From Mya arenaria (lineage: Eukaryota; Mollusca; Bivalvia; Myida; Myidae), in contig NC_069123.1 of assembly GCF_026914265.1 (NCBI RefSeq), forward strand, positions 31,896,678 to 31,960,677: a stretch of DNA of 64,000 nt. Reading direction: 5' to 3'. Positions 11,499 to 22,981 of this stretch are shown piece after piece. Within the stretch, counting starts at the first letter, position 1. Every line of letters starts with the position of its first letter. The position numbers were made by a program, and so were the translations under genes. The notes below the pieces were generated by a model, which saw only the letters and a program-made list of their open reading frames with translations, searched no databases and had not been told where the DNA came from.

Positions 11499-11950
11499 CC
11501 GGTAAGTCTTGAACTTTTTCTTTCGCATCTATTGCTATTTGGAGTTCCTAAAAACATGAACATAATAATACAAGATATCAAAATTTTGTATTTATTAATA
11601 GATGGTTGGAGGTAGTCAAATTCTAAGTAAAAAATGGACACCTTTATTCTCTTTTTCCCAAAATGAATATTTCTTTTTTTATTAATAAGAGAGCCACAGG
11701 TGTCATCCCTGTGCCAAAAACAAATTACATTGGGGCCTATGCACCTTTCAATGTTATTCCCTACTGGAGCCCAGTGAAACTGCAACCTGGGAAAATTAAG
11801 TCTGGAAGAACCATTGCATTAGACAACAAAATTTTCAGTTTGTCTTTATCCCCTTGGTGTGTCTGCAGCTATAATGGTTTTTTTTTGGCCCCAGAAAAGT
11901 CCAGTTTGGAACACCTATCATTCTAGACTATGAAATTTCTTCATTCATTC

Positions 11951-12404
11951 ACAGACCTATAAACCATGGATTGGCAACTCTCCTCTGTGTTAATGCGATT
12001 AGCTCAAACTCACAAGTGCAGTGCGATTTCATTCCGAGATCTTATCGTGTGGTCGTTTTCGAGACGTCCCACATCGGCAGAATATATGCATGTAGGAAAA
12101 CTTGAATTAAAACTAAATATAAATTTAATCAGGAACATATTAGGCCCTGATTAATACTTCGATAATTAGAGAAAATGCAATAACCACACTCTACAAACAT
12201 ATTAAATGCGACATGTTTTCGGTGTTAATAATAATTATTAGCAGAGCTGACGGAAATAACCGAAGAACGCCGTTATTCACTGATCGGAGATTCGGCGGAA
12301 TTTTCCGATATTTGCCGAGCGCGCTCTAAGGATTGTGGGTAAATTATTGTTTCTTATCGTTTCACCGATATCGGGCAGTTGCCAATCCATGGTTTTTAGG
12401 TCCG
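11951..12404. mobile_element. Foldback element, about 450 bp
   Basis: Left arm GACCTATAAACCATGGATTG followed by GCAACT is mirrored by the right arm, whose reverse complement is GACCTAAAAACCATGGATTG followed by GCAACT. No coding capacity. Target-site duplication not clear. Confidence 0.65.
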
Positions 12405-13373
12405 TAATTCATTTGACTTAGTCATTCACCCAAAGAACTGTAGAAAGGTACAAACACTGTTCATAAATTCAATATTTATATAATTTATTGTCTTAATAAA
12501 CTGTAAACATCAAATCACTATTATTATTTGTTGTGTTAGATATTTAAACTTTATTTCATTCAGTTTTCAACTAATGTTTACTGAAGTAAAATGAATGTAA
12601 AGTTAAGCAGTGTAATAAGATCCTCAAGAAGTAATAGAGTATGACAAAAAATACCAAATTTATGTCCGAATATGAACATCTATCCGAAATAAAAAAACAA
12701 ATCCTTATTGAAGAGAAATGAAGAAACAAAATATATGGGCGCAAATTTAACCGATAAAAAACTTATTTCAAACAGTTCATCTCGTGTTAATAATTTCATG
12801 GGGTTAATTAAAAAGAAAAAAGGCAAAAAGCAAGTATGTATTCGGTATCTACAGGCGCATGCAATGGGACGCAGTCAACAGTTTCGTCCACTCCGACCCA
12901 ACCAAAAGTATACATGTACGTACACACAGGGAAAGTTAGGCCCCTGTTCCACAGGCATCTGAATCATTGTTTGTCACTTAAATGTTGTTTAAAAGCATTT
13001 GGGGTACATACAATGAGATAAACAACACATCTGAAGATATTTAGTGTCTTTGATATACAAAAAAGAAACAAGGTATGTAACTCAAACTTACCCGATTTCA
13101 CGGTAGAATCCAGTTCGATTTCTTTCCACAATTTTCAAGGTTTATGTGTTAAAGAATATATTTAACATTCTCACTTCCATATCAACCATCATACACGCTA
13201 ATTTGTGTGTAACTTGGTTGATGTTTTTCTTTTGTTCTTTCCATTTTTGAGTTTTTACTGAAAAATCTGTCAATGATGCAAAACTCATTTAAAATGTGTT
13301 ATACATGAAACTTTATATATTTTGATTGTTTATGTGTGTGTGTATTCTATATTTATGTTTTAAATTTGTGTAA
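12405..13373. other. No gene seen
   Basis: AT-rich DNA with short frames only, none with recognisable domains or clear splice-supported structure. Confidence 0.4.
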
Positions 13374-13434
13374 TGTGACGATGAGCTGTATATGCTTAAG
13401 TCAAAAAATAAATTTTCTGTTCTGTTCTGTTCTT
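13374..13434 (+). mobile_element. Non-LTR retroposon-like 3' tail
   Basis: GATGAGCTGTATATGCTTAA, then AATAAATTTTCTG and repeated TTCTG pentamers, is the kind of tail (short-unit repeat instead of poly-A) left by CR1/L2-like elements. Only the tail is recognisable. Confidence 0.4.
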
Positions 13435-13854
13435 AATTAGTGTTTATTAGTTATAATTGTACCCGTAATTATCGCCGGTATATTGCAAAAGAAACAAACA
13501 TTATACTGACAACCTTTAATTGGCAATCATAAAAGTGTGAAAACCCATTGTAACGGCGCACTTTCACTGAACCCACGGCTCAATACACAATCCGACTGGT
13601 AGGTTACAGTGCCATTTATCATTTTGGCTCAGATTTAGCGGAAAATGAGGTTATGGCATGTTGACATTAAAAACCAGTCGAGTGTAATTCGTTGATCTTG
13701 TTCAAACGTAAGTAAAAAAGTTAAAGGTTATACTTTTGGTTTTGACACTAAAAAAAGGTCAAAGAATTCGCAGTCAAGACGGAAGTCTATACTTCAGTAA
13801 TTCCGACAGTATTTTAAGAAAACTTCAAAATTGATCCGGAATTAGGCAACTGCC

Positions 13855-14275
13855 CAGTATATGCAACTGCAACCTATCTTTGTAAAAATCGGAGCTGCAA
13901 CCTATCATTTTCTTTTCGTTCTCATATCTTTTAAAATCATTAATATATTTCTTCACAAATACCCGTACCTGTTATATTCAAACAAAACTTAAGTGTTTTA
14001 TGCGGTTTTCCTGAACTTTTATCTCATTTTCTACTAAATCTGAGCCAAAATGATAAATGGAACTGTAACTTACCAGTCGGATTGTGTACATGTTGGAAAC
14101 ATTGCAGAAGTGTTCTCGAAAACGGTATCAGTTTCAAGGAAAATATGGATATGTAAATACACACTAGGTAGGTAGGCATATGATAGGCTATGTTAATTAT
14201 AGGTATTACGTTGATTTTCGGCTCGAGTCGAGCATTTTGGTGCCATCTTGCACTGAAACCAACCATTTGGTCACT
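13855..14275 (-). repeat. Dispersed repeat R1, copy 1
   Basis: Matches 63040-63490 on the other strand over about 400 bp. Shared landmarks are GCAAGATGG start-like box, CTCGACTCGAGCCGAAAATC, ATCCGACTGGTAGGTTACAG, TTTAGCGGAAAATGAGGTTA and the AGGTTGCAGCTCCGA tail. Another piece of the same family lies at 13580-13660 in the opposite orientation. Class unknown. Confidence 0.75.
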
Positions 14276-14604
14276 GACTGAGCCTTTCAATTAAAACAGA
14301 TGAAACGGAAAACAAACAAATATGACGATTTTAAGTTTATTTCAGAAAGCAATCGATCACATATGAAAACATTAATATTCACATTTACAATTATAGGATA
14401 AACACATATTTCGTTCATTATTATTCAAATTATTATAATATTTTATTAAAAATACATTGATGTTTAACATTGGAATTTCCTGGGATTTTTCAGTTACATT
14501 AAAGATAATTTTCATACTGAGCACTAATATTCAAGTATTTATTAACAAATTTAAGACAAATGAGTGAATAAATTAAAAAAAAAAAATGTTTAAAAACATT
14601 ATAA

Positions 14605-14727
14605 ATGATGGTCCGTAAGTTTCTGAAGATGGTCCGTAATGTCCCTATATCTGGTCCGTAGTGTCCCTAAATCTGGTCCGTAATGTCTGGTCCGTAATGT
14701 CCATGGTCCGTAGTGTCCGTGACCCTC
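14605..14727. repeat. Short degenerate tandem repeat (TGGTCCGTAATGTCC)
   Basis: Seven or so units of TGGTCCGTARTGTCC with variable spacers (CTAAATC, CTATATC, or none). Frames over it are spurious. Confidence 0.8.
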
Positions 14728-14729
14728 AA

Positions 14730-15720
14730 AGAATAATTGTGGTGAGTTTTTTTTCATTTTGTCGAACAGAAAAAGAAATCGATAACCCCCACTGGAGGAA
14801 ATATGACGCAACTTGTTGCAAATTCAACATTGGTGATAAGTTGCTCGATTACGGAGAACAAACATTAGTTTTCCCATTTTGAATCTTAATATGAACACAA
14901 AGAATCATTTGTACGAATAAAAACCAGTGGTCCGATTGTTCAGAACTTTGTTAAAGTTAATAACGTGATAAACGAGATCGTTGTTAACTTTTAAACGTGA
15001 ACTAACTGATGTTGTGCTCAACTGTTTCAATTTAACAAGCACATCCGAAGCCGTTTTCATAAATCTTGTCAGAAACACTGCAGATCACAATTGTTTCCAA
15101 TGAACTTCTAGAGCAGATAAGAATTTAAAGGTAACAACGATTACGTAAACGACGTTGTTGACCTGAACTAAGTTCTGGACAATAGGCCGAATATGACACT
15201 GCTAAACAAATATTAAGGGGCTGGAGGTAGGGAGAATAATTGAGACGGGCGAAAGTAGTCCATAACCAGTATGCGCTATAATCGGATTGTTCGGGGTACC
15301 TGGTCATATTTTTGGAAAATAACATACTGTGAATATGGAAACAATACTTATTCGGTTTTATATCACATCATAGCCAGAGTCATAATACCGCTATATTGTT
15401 TATTAATTATATCGGTTTACAAATATTTATCATTCCATAATTAAGACTTTCATAATACATGTAATAAAATGCATTCTTTAACGAATGATAAACTTCAAGC
15501 ATGTATTGCCTTTTCCATCCATTGGTACTAAGTAATAGTTAGATGGCATGAAGTAAATACCTAATGAATAATAATGGGCGGAGTGAGCGTAGCTGACTGA
15601 CTTACAACCTAGCTCATTGGCTGATACATTGACAACGCAAAATCTGACGCAGGAAATGTGTATTGGATGAGTAGCAGTAGGCACCCCTTTAAACACCCGC
15701 GAAAGGTGAAATTCTTAATG
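14730..15720. other. No gene seen
   Basis: No recognisable coding or RNA gene. Short frames at 14661-14882 and 15478-15696 have no domain signal. Confidence 0.35.
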
Positions 15721-15724
15721 ATTG

Positions 15725-15828
<104 letters not shown>

Positions 15829-16274
15829 CAATTTTGGCTTAAATTGTAGGTTGCATTCTAAGAAGATTTTCGATCGAAGGATCCAGTTTTCAACAATATA
15901 TTTAAAAGTAGCCCAATGCTGATTCACAATGTGTACACTTGATTTTATGTGTATATAGCTTTTGATAAAATGGTCAGTTCACGTTTAATCTGAATAATTT
16001 ATGAACCATCTTGTAAAAAAGAGGTTTATAGGATGCAGTTTTAACTGTAGGTTTGTTACCTTTATTAAAATGTATCTAAGATTTCTACAATCACGTTTGC
16101 GTATTTTTGTTGCCACGTTACACGTCTAATGAATCCAAGGAATTAAACTATTTTATCTTGCCAGAAGCATGACTTACATACTTAAATTTAACTACTAATA
16201 CGCATAATAAAACACGAACACATTACTTTGTCTTGAGTGATTAGAGTGAGTTTGGTTACAAATCGATCAATAAT

Positions 16275-17814
16275 ATGAAGGTAATGTTACCGCTTGTGTT
16301 GATTTTGGTCAGTTTTACTTACGTGACCATCGGATTTGTAGTAGATGGCGATGCCAACGATCCGGAACTTTTGCATACCATCATACAGCTGCAGTCAACA
16401 GTGATGGCCTTGAAGGAGGACGTTGGGAGGCTGAAGTCACAGATAGGTCGGCATCTATAAACCTTTTAATTTCGATCTATGTAATCTATATGGAAAAATC
16501 AATTTAAAGCTGCAGTCTCACAGATTGAACGTTTTGACAACGTTTTTTTTTTCTTGGAACGAGCCAATTTTTGCGAAAATCCATGGAAACCAATTATATA
16601 AGACTGCTGACAAAAATGAGATCGCAGATTTTTATATTTAGTTCAAAACTGATGTTTTATGCATTTTTATTAAACCGTTAGCCATAAAACATTAATTTTC
16701 GAACGGAAATATGAAAATCTACGATCTGATTTTTGTTAGCAATCTTATATCATTGGTTTGCAGATATTAACGCAAAAATTTGCTCTTTCCAAGACAAAAA
16801 ATAAAAAAAGTTGTTAAAACGGTAAATCTGTGAGAGTGTAGCTTTAATATAATAATTCATTTTTATGATTTCATAATACATCTGTTAAAATAGCTTAATT
16901 ATAATTATTATTGACATAACATTCATTTATTATTTGCCCAACTGATAACAAACCGTAATCTCATTGAAAAAGTAGTAATACGATAGGGGAAGCAATCTAA
17001 AACTTGTCACATGAATGTAAAACAATGTCAATGTCATAACATTTTTATGACATATATGTATCATGGTTGTGCATAGCACTGTTAGTTATATCAATGTACA
17101 AGTAGTTATTGGATTTCTTTTTACTTATGCAACAGATTATATTTATGCGTTACTTACTGTCAATACAAGACGCTGAAATTGGCTTAATAGTTGTAGTTTT
17201 AGGGTTCAATTCCTACCAGGGTTATTTTCCCATGGCTTCTCCAAAAGGAAATCTGTTATGGTTTATGCCAAGGTAACTGACTCCAAGAGAAATTCTTTAA
17301 GCTATAAGCTTTGCTCTGAATCAAGCAAAATAAATTCGTCTTACCAACTAATGCAATGATTGTGTTGACCTATTTTTCAGACAACGAGTGCAACAGTTGT
17401 TCGCCCTTTGAAAACGTTCCAGCATTTCTGGCAACTCTCGGTACAACGGTGACGGGATGTAGCGACCGACCAGTCGTTTTTGACCAAATTAGTTTGAACG
17501 AAGGCTCGCACTATGACGCCACATTCGGACATTTCATCGCCCCTAAGAACGGGACGTACCAATTCAGTGTCACCATCAGTTGTCCTCAACATCAGACGTA
17601 CCACGTTGTTCTCGTGAAAAACGAGCACACTAACGTGATCGGCTATGTGCACCTTACTTCCCAAGGCACATGGACAGAAGAATCAGTGACGATTCTAGTT
17701 AAGCTTGTATCCGGTGATAAAGTCTGGTTGAACTGTCAACCCCTTCCGTCTGTTAGTTATCTTCAAGGAGGCGGTTACCATTCCCACTTTTCTGGTTATT
17801 TCATTGGACCATAA
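16275..17814 (+). CDS. Secreted C1q-domain protein, two exons
   Basis: Exons 16275-16446 and 17381-17814 join in phase (G|AC) to give 201 aa. Residues 1-20 are a typical signal peptide (MKVMLPLVLILVSFTYVTIG). Residues ~30-57 form a short heptad coiled coil (LLHTIIQLQS.., ALKEDVGRLKSQ). From ~66 to the end is a C1q jelly-roll domain with FDQISLNEG, HYDATFGHFIAPKNGTYQFS (the signature aromatic-G-x-Y-x-F core) and the terminal FSGYFIG strand. There is no collagen stretch. Bivalves carry large expanded sets of such C1q-like proteins, generally viewed as secreted recognition factors; ligand and role here are unknown. The first donor (TAG|GTCGGC) is weak, but it is the only one that keeps phase. 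The intron contains a family 1 MITE and a SINE-like unit. No clear poly(A) signal was found. Confidence 0.9.
16505..16847. mobile_element. TTAA-ended palindromic MITE, family 1, in C1q intron
   Basis: TTAAAGCTGCAGTCTCACAG at the left and CTGTGAGAGTGTAGCTTTAA at the right, with mirrored arms inside. About 343 bp, non-coding. Confidence 0.8.
17170..17345 (+). mobile_element. tRNA-derived SINE-like unit in C1q intron
   Basis: TTGGCTTAATAGTTGTAG (A-box-like) is followed by GGGTTCAATTCCTACC (B-box-like), a body, and an AAGCTATAAGCTTTGCTC..AATCAAGCAAAATAAA tail. I recall that tail style from bivalve SINEs. It ends about 35 bp before the exon 2 acceptor. Confidence 0.5.
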
Positions 17815-18517
17815 TATCTGAAAACTGAAATGACATATCTACGTGTAAATCTGATTTGAGATTTTATAAGACTGGTAATCCCATCATTTTTTATAAACGT
17901 ATTTTGATGCGTGTGTGAACAGTTTGTTGTGTTTGCACGTTTCTGTCTCGTGGTCGGTGTCGTTTGGGTCTTTCACTCGCGCTTCTTTATGGTGGCATTT
18001 AACTGTCGTAAGATAATCTGTTAATGTTCGCGAATCTTATTTAGTCAACCAGTTATTATGTTACTTATTGAGTGGAATTCGCAAACCATAACTAGATAAC
18101 CAGTTACTACTAGAGCTAAATGAATTTAAAGATAAGTGTTGACACAAAACTTAATTTTCTGGTCAACCAGTTATTATGATAATGAAACAGTATAGGGTAC
18201 ATTTGAAATTTGTCAAATCTCATTTTTGTATGTTTAAGGCAATGTATTATATTGATAATTTACATGTTCAAGTATGTGTAAAACATAATTTTGGCTAGTT
18301 GAACTGATTTATCATGACTTTAATGAGCCTTTGTATCAAGCCACTGTGGATTTTACGTGGTAGACAACCCCAGTAAACTTCGAATGGGAAAAAGCGCAAA
18401 AACTGCGTAAGATGCATGTGTTGTACGCGATGTGATACATCAGTAAGTAAGATGCAATGCGTTGTAGACAACGATATCAATTTTATGTAAGTCTTAGACA
18501 ATTTCATTTCTTCTTGC
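17815..18517. other. Downstream of C1q gene, no gene seen
   Basis: Contains the phrase CAACCAGTTATTATG twice (about 18047 and 18165) and otherwise nothing recognised. Confidence 0.35.
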
Positions 18518-18518
18518 A

Positions 18519-18779
18519 TTATATAAGACTGCTGACAAAAAAATAGATCGCAGACATTTATTTTTAAGTTCAAAAATTGATGTTTTATGCATTTTTCTTA
18601 AACCGTTAGTTCATAAAACATTAATTTTCGAATGGAAATATGAAAATCTACGATCTGATTTTTGTCAGCAATTTTATATCATTGTTTCGCAGATATTTAC
18701 GTAAAGATTCGCTCTTTCCAATAGAAAAAATAAAAAAAAATATTGTAAAAAGGGTAAATCTGTGAGAGTGCAGCTTTAA
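18519..18779. mobile_element. Family 1 MITE, left-truncated
   Basis: Matches the inner and right arm of the family, ending TCTGTGAGAGTGCAGCTTTA followed by A. The left end is missing. Confidence 0.75.
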
Positions 18780-19194
18780 GCGCAATGTCCTATATATTTT
18801 TTATGAATCGCATAACTTACATACCCAATGTCCCTTACTAAATCAACATTTATGCGTCTGTACGTAAAAATGATAACAATTGATAGACAGTAAATTCTAA
18901 ACAAATGAATACATTTTCGTAGTTAAAAGGTATGTTATAACAACATGTGTATAATGTTAATTACATGTTTGGTTAGCTAGATTTGTAAATTAGCAAATCT
19001 ATAAAGGGAAAGCTACTATACAGGATTCTTCGTAATTCGTAAAATTATAATGTGTTCATGCAGAACTTATTAGATTTATTCGTAAAATTATCTCGCTTTT
19101 CAAGCAGAACTAATTATTTGCATTTACGACATAAAGAACAATTTAAATACTAGCTCCGTCGCCATTAACACCGCAAAATATATTAACACAAAAA
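18780..19194. other. Upstream region of temptin-like gene A
   Basis: AT-rich. A TTTAAATA box at about 19142-19149 lies some 50 bp before the start codon and could be a TATA element. Imperfect short repeat of TCGTAAAATTAT at about 19036 and 19080. Confidence 0.3.
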
Positions 19195-20118
19195 ATGAGA
19201 GTTTCTTATGGATTCTTCGTGTTTGTTATCTGTACGGCGGTACAGTTTGCGAAGGGCTACCCGGAATACATGAAACTCATTCCCAACGGCGAGAGAGTGA
19301 TGGACCCATGTCTCAGCCCAGTTGTTAAACAATGGAAGAGGGTTGGCCATGAGATAAAGTTTAAGAAAGATGACACAACAGACCCGAAGGGAACGTTGAA
19401 CGATTTTGGCGTGGTGAGTAACATCACAGTTTAGATTTTTTGGGAGACTGATTGTCAAGTGTTGATGTTAAACGTTGACAAATTTAATAAGATTTAGCAA
19501 TCCAGTGATATTTATTAATACTTTACTGTTTTATGTAATTCCTGAGTATGTTGGGGCGGATCAAGGATTTGACGTTAGAGGGGGCGTAATGTAAGTGAAG
19601 TCAAAAGCGTACGCCCCACCCTCAGAACCGAAATTTATTTTGTTTAAAGTTTAGCTTAGAGGGTTTTGGTGATCTCCCCCAATTTCTTGTCCAAATTGGT
19701 GCATTTGGGGCGTATTATGTTAACTTTTTCTTCTAAATTGAAATGAAAAATAAACTTGGACGAGAATGGGGGGTGGGGGGGGGGGGTGCACCCCCACAGG
19801 ACCGCTAGTGGTATGTGTCCGTATATACACACCTCTTCATTCAAAAATAGGACCGAGTATCTAGAGCCTTTTAAAAGTATATTTGAACTTTTAGTATTAA
19901 CATGTATTGTTAAGTTTAATTCCTGCAGAATTTCAGAGAAATACAGGAGAAAGCTGGGATGAAGCCAGAGAACATTTGGGCAGAGTTGTGTCACATTGAT
20001 TCGGACAAAGACAAACGAACGAACGGCGAAGAGCTTGGTGATCCAAAATGCATGTGGACAGTTGGCGAGCCAAATCCAGGAGATGTGAGGGAACTAACAC
20101 ATCCAGGTAAATAATATT

Positions 20119-20165
<47 letters not shown>

Positions 20166-20213
20166 GAAATAAAAAAAACAATAAATAAATAAAACAATAA
20201 ATAAATAAAACAA

Positions 20214-20284
<71 letters not shown>

Positions 20285-21963
20285 AAAATAAAATAATAAA
20301 AGGCCAAAAATAAAATGTTAAAAAGTTTATGTTTCATTTAGTTTAAAGAAACATTATTTAGGTGTGAAACATCTATCCTTTGCGACATGTTTTGTGGTTA
20401 TAAGGAGTTGACCAAATTTTACGAAAGAAGTTTTTATCAGATTGAGAATCAAAAAGCAGTTACAATTTTTCGGAAAAGTCTGTCGACAATATAAGCATGT
20501 TTTTTGTGTTAAAATGCCCCAAACAACCCAATCGATGCCCTATAGTTTCTTGGTGACACCATTTTAAATAAAAAGATACTCAATAAACTAGTGATAAATA
20601 GTTGATTTAATTCATTTCACGATTGCAAAATATCTTTCTTAAAATAGCTGCAATCACCATAAAGCCACAATACATTGTTGACAGGTTATTGTTGACTATT
20701 TCGATGTAAAACCTATTCATTTTGTATATTGTTTTATATATACATCACTGTCTAAATCACTTAAAGGAGACTTTATTGTAAATGTCATTTTAATAACTCA
20801 TTCTTTTTCTTTATGACGTCATTTCAACATCGCGCATTGCCGAGTGAGGACCAAAAGCTTTATATCACGACTGGCGTAGTTATGTCTTTGCCTGAAGTAA
20901 TACATCAAATATATGATACATATTTCTGTTTGTCTGACAGTATGTAGAATTGCCAATTTAGCGCCTGCCCGTCTCAAATGTGTGTATCACGGATCTCCAA
21001 CGGTATTAGGCAGGGCGCTGACTCTAAACAAAAATGTTAAGCAGCAGGTGAAGATGTGAAACTTCGGTTTGTTTGTTGATTCGGCCAATAAATGCAGAGT
21101 TACGACCCTTGACTCAATTGAATATAGCCTACAGAGCAGCCGTCCGTAACAATATCATGTTTCGCGCGTATCTCCAAAAAAGTTATTTAGTAAAACTTTA
21201 CAGGAATGTTAACCAGCAGGGGCCTAACCAGCAGGGGCCTAGCCAGCCCTCTTTTCATAAGTGGATTCATAATTGTGCTAGGGGGTCCGGCGGTATGACC
21301 CCCTCGGAAAAAATTGAAAACCATGGTGCAATCTGGCGCATTCTGGGCGTTCTGATATGCTTTATATAGTACTGGAAAATTGACAGTTTGAGTCAAGCAC
21401 TGCAACTTTGGCTGATATTTTTGTCAGAATCATGTGGATTCAGCCGCGTACTCGCGTATATGCAGCTACGCGCCTGACCACATGTGAATTTGTGCACCCA
21501 CGGTTTTGTTGATTTGGCCCTTGACTTAGTTACACGAAAGCCTTTGTACATCATAAGCGTCGCTCGTTTCTCCAAACATATATGAGCTAGAGCACAAAAC
21601 GTTATAGGAATGTTAACGCGTGTGTGAAGTTGTGCGCCTGAGGTTTTGTGTGTTGCTTCGCCATAAAAGCAAAGAGTTATTGCCTTTCACATAGACAGTG
21701 TGTGTGTATATCACGTGATAAATTGCGTCATAAATGCTACGTCGGAAGGCAACATTTTACTTCAAATGAAGACTCAAAACAAAGATGCAAAAAAAGATAA
21801 AAAAAAAAACAGTTGTAGAACGGTATATCTGATAGAGTGCAGCTTTAAAGCATTCTCATTCTAAAATAACGATTCTCTTTTCACAGGTATTAAAGAGCTT
21901 CCTGACGGCAAATTGTCTCCTACAATTACAGGGAAATATTGTAGCCATGTAAAGAACATATAA
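19195..21963 (+). CDS. Temptin-like secreted protein A, three exons
   Basis: Exons 19195-19413, 19929-20106 and 21887-21963 are phase-compatible and give 157 aa. Temptin is a water-borne attractant pheromone component first described in Aplysia; related genes are common in molluscs. Residues 1-21 are a signal peptide ending FAKG, and mature YPEYMKLIPNGERVMDPC matches the family start. Exon 2 carries IWAELCHIDSD-K-D-KRTNGEELGDPKCMWT and LTHPG; exon 3 ends GKYCSH. Four mature cysteines (DPC, LCH, KCM, YCS) fit the family pattern of two disulfides. The calcium-loop-like DSDGDGRTNG of the family is here DSDKDKRTNG, with both glycines replaced by lysine. AATAAA at 21985-21990 gives a very short 3' UTR. 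Intron 2 holds AT-rich microsatellites and a segment shared with 24.8-25.8 kb. A second exon 3 at 27958 could serve as an alternative terminal exon. Confidence 0.88.
20111..20290. repeat. (AAT)n and (AAAT)n microsatellite in intron 2 of gene A
   Basis: AAT repeats from about 20111, then AAAT repeats to about 20290. The long FIYL frame on the minus strand is the repeat. Confidence 0.97.
21700..21785. mobile_element. Half of a family 5 MITE
   Basis: CAGTGTGTGTGTATATCACG and the following GTCATAAATGCTACGTCGGA arm match the left end of the element at 25740-26162. The right half is missing because of the deletion described in the findings. Confidence 0.75.
21786..21848. mobile_element. Right end of a family 1 MITE
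   Basis: Only the right terminal part (..GTTGTAGAACGGTATATCTG, then AGAGTGCAGCTTTAA) remains, 38 bp before temptin exon 3. The full version is at 27569-27919. Confidence 0.75.
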
Positions 21964-21984
21964 AGTGCTGAAAACAATAACATT

Positions 21985-21990
21985 AATAAA
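21985..21990 (+). terminator. Poly(A) signal of temptin gene A
   Basis: AATAAA 22 nt after the stop codon. The same hexamer is kept at 28056-28061 in the duplicate. Confidence 0.55.
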
Positions 21991-22012
21991 GAGCGCCTTA
22001 AAAGCAAAGTGG

Positions 22013-22094
22013 CAATCGTAAAAACTCGGTCGTCTCGGGCAAGCTTCAGGATAGACCAATTCGTGTTGGATACTGGCCGAGGTGTTCCGATTGG
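22013..22094. mobile_element. Family 4 mini inverted-repeat element (~80 bp)
   Basis: CAATCGTAAAAACTCGG at the left mirrors CCGAGGTGTTCCGATTG at the right. Relatives are at 28084-28164, 31675-31748, 52994-53049 and 58352-58424, with an eroded copy near 49957. Ends resemble those of family 3 (CATTCGGAACACCTCGGCC). Confidence 0.65.
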
Positions 22095-22309
22095 CAAAGT
22101 GGGGTTTGAAAGGGAAATTTTGTGTGGTAAGGTAAAACATTATATTTTTCCTGGTGTGTTTAAGTACACAAGGAAAAAAAGAAATAAACATTGAAAACAA
22201 ACTCTAGCTCTTTGTTGTTTTTGTCGGATAAAAAGACGATTCGTGATTTAAAAAAAAGTTTAATAAAAACCTTAAATATCAATCATTATTTACTATCAAT
22301 TAGCAGTGC

Positions 22310-22666
22310 TTAAAGTGAGACTCTTATTCAAAATAAATACATACACATGTATAACAAAATAATTTTTGAGTGGTAAATACGTACTTAATAATGCATTTAT
22401 GGAAAAAAATACTGATAATAAGACTGTAACCGTGTATTTGATAGCTGAAAACGCATTTGATTGGTGAGTGCTGAAAGTTTTACTGCGATCTACTATCGTC
22501 TCATACTTAAGGTAGAAATACCGTGTTTTCTGCACCTTTCTTTTAAATTAAACTCGGTATCCTTCTAAGAAACATTGTTTTTGACATTAATTCATCATTT
22601 TTGGTATATTTACAAAAATATATTAATTGTGGTAAATCTTATTTGGGAATAAGAGTGCATCATTAA
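22310..22666. mobile_element. Family 2 MITE
   Basis: TTAAAGTGAGACTCTTATTC at the left and TTGGGAATAAGAGTGCATCA at the right. Duplicate of the copy at 28362-28726. Confidence 0.7.
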
Positions 22667-22981
22667 TATAATGCGATGCATGTTTTTTGCTAACTTCATA
22701 TATCCCTTATTTAAAATCACGTTGTAAACGATTATTTATCATAATTATATAGATGATTCTTGGAACGGCTATTACATCATTACAAAAAAACACACAAATC
22801 GTTGTCTCTCTTTAAATAAGAGATTTGTGACAATTAGCTACGTCAGTAAATTGATTGTCATGTTGTTTTTTTGTAGTTTGCAAAAATGATAAATTACCTT
22901 ATTTAATTGTCAGATATGGTTATTCAAGCGTATATAATTCATTTTCTCACAAAGCAATACACCGATATATAACCACGATTA

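Noticed and set aside
21856-22200. Frames behind temptin exon 3 and their near-copies at 27932-28271
   Set aside because: They fall in the duplicated 3' flank and mini-element. Similarity between the two copies reflects duplication, not coding conservation, and there is no domain.
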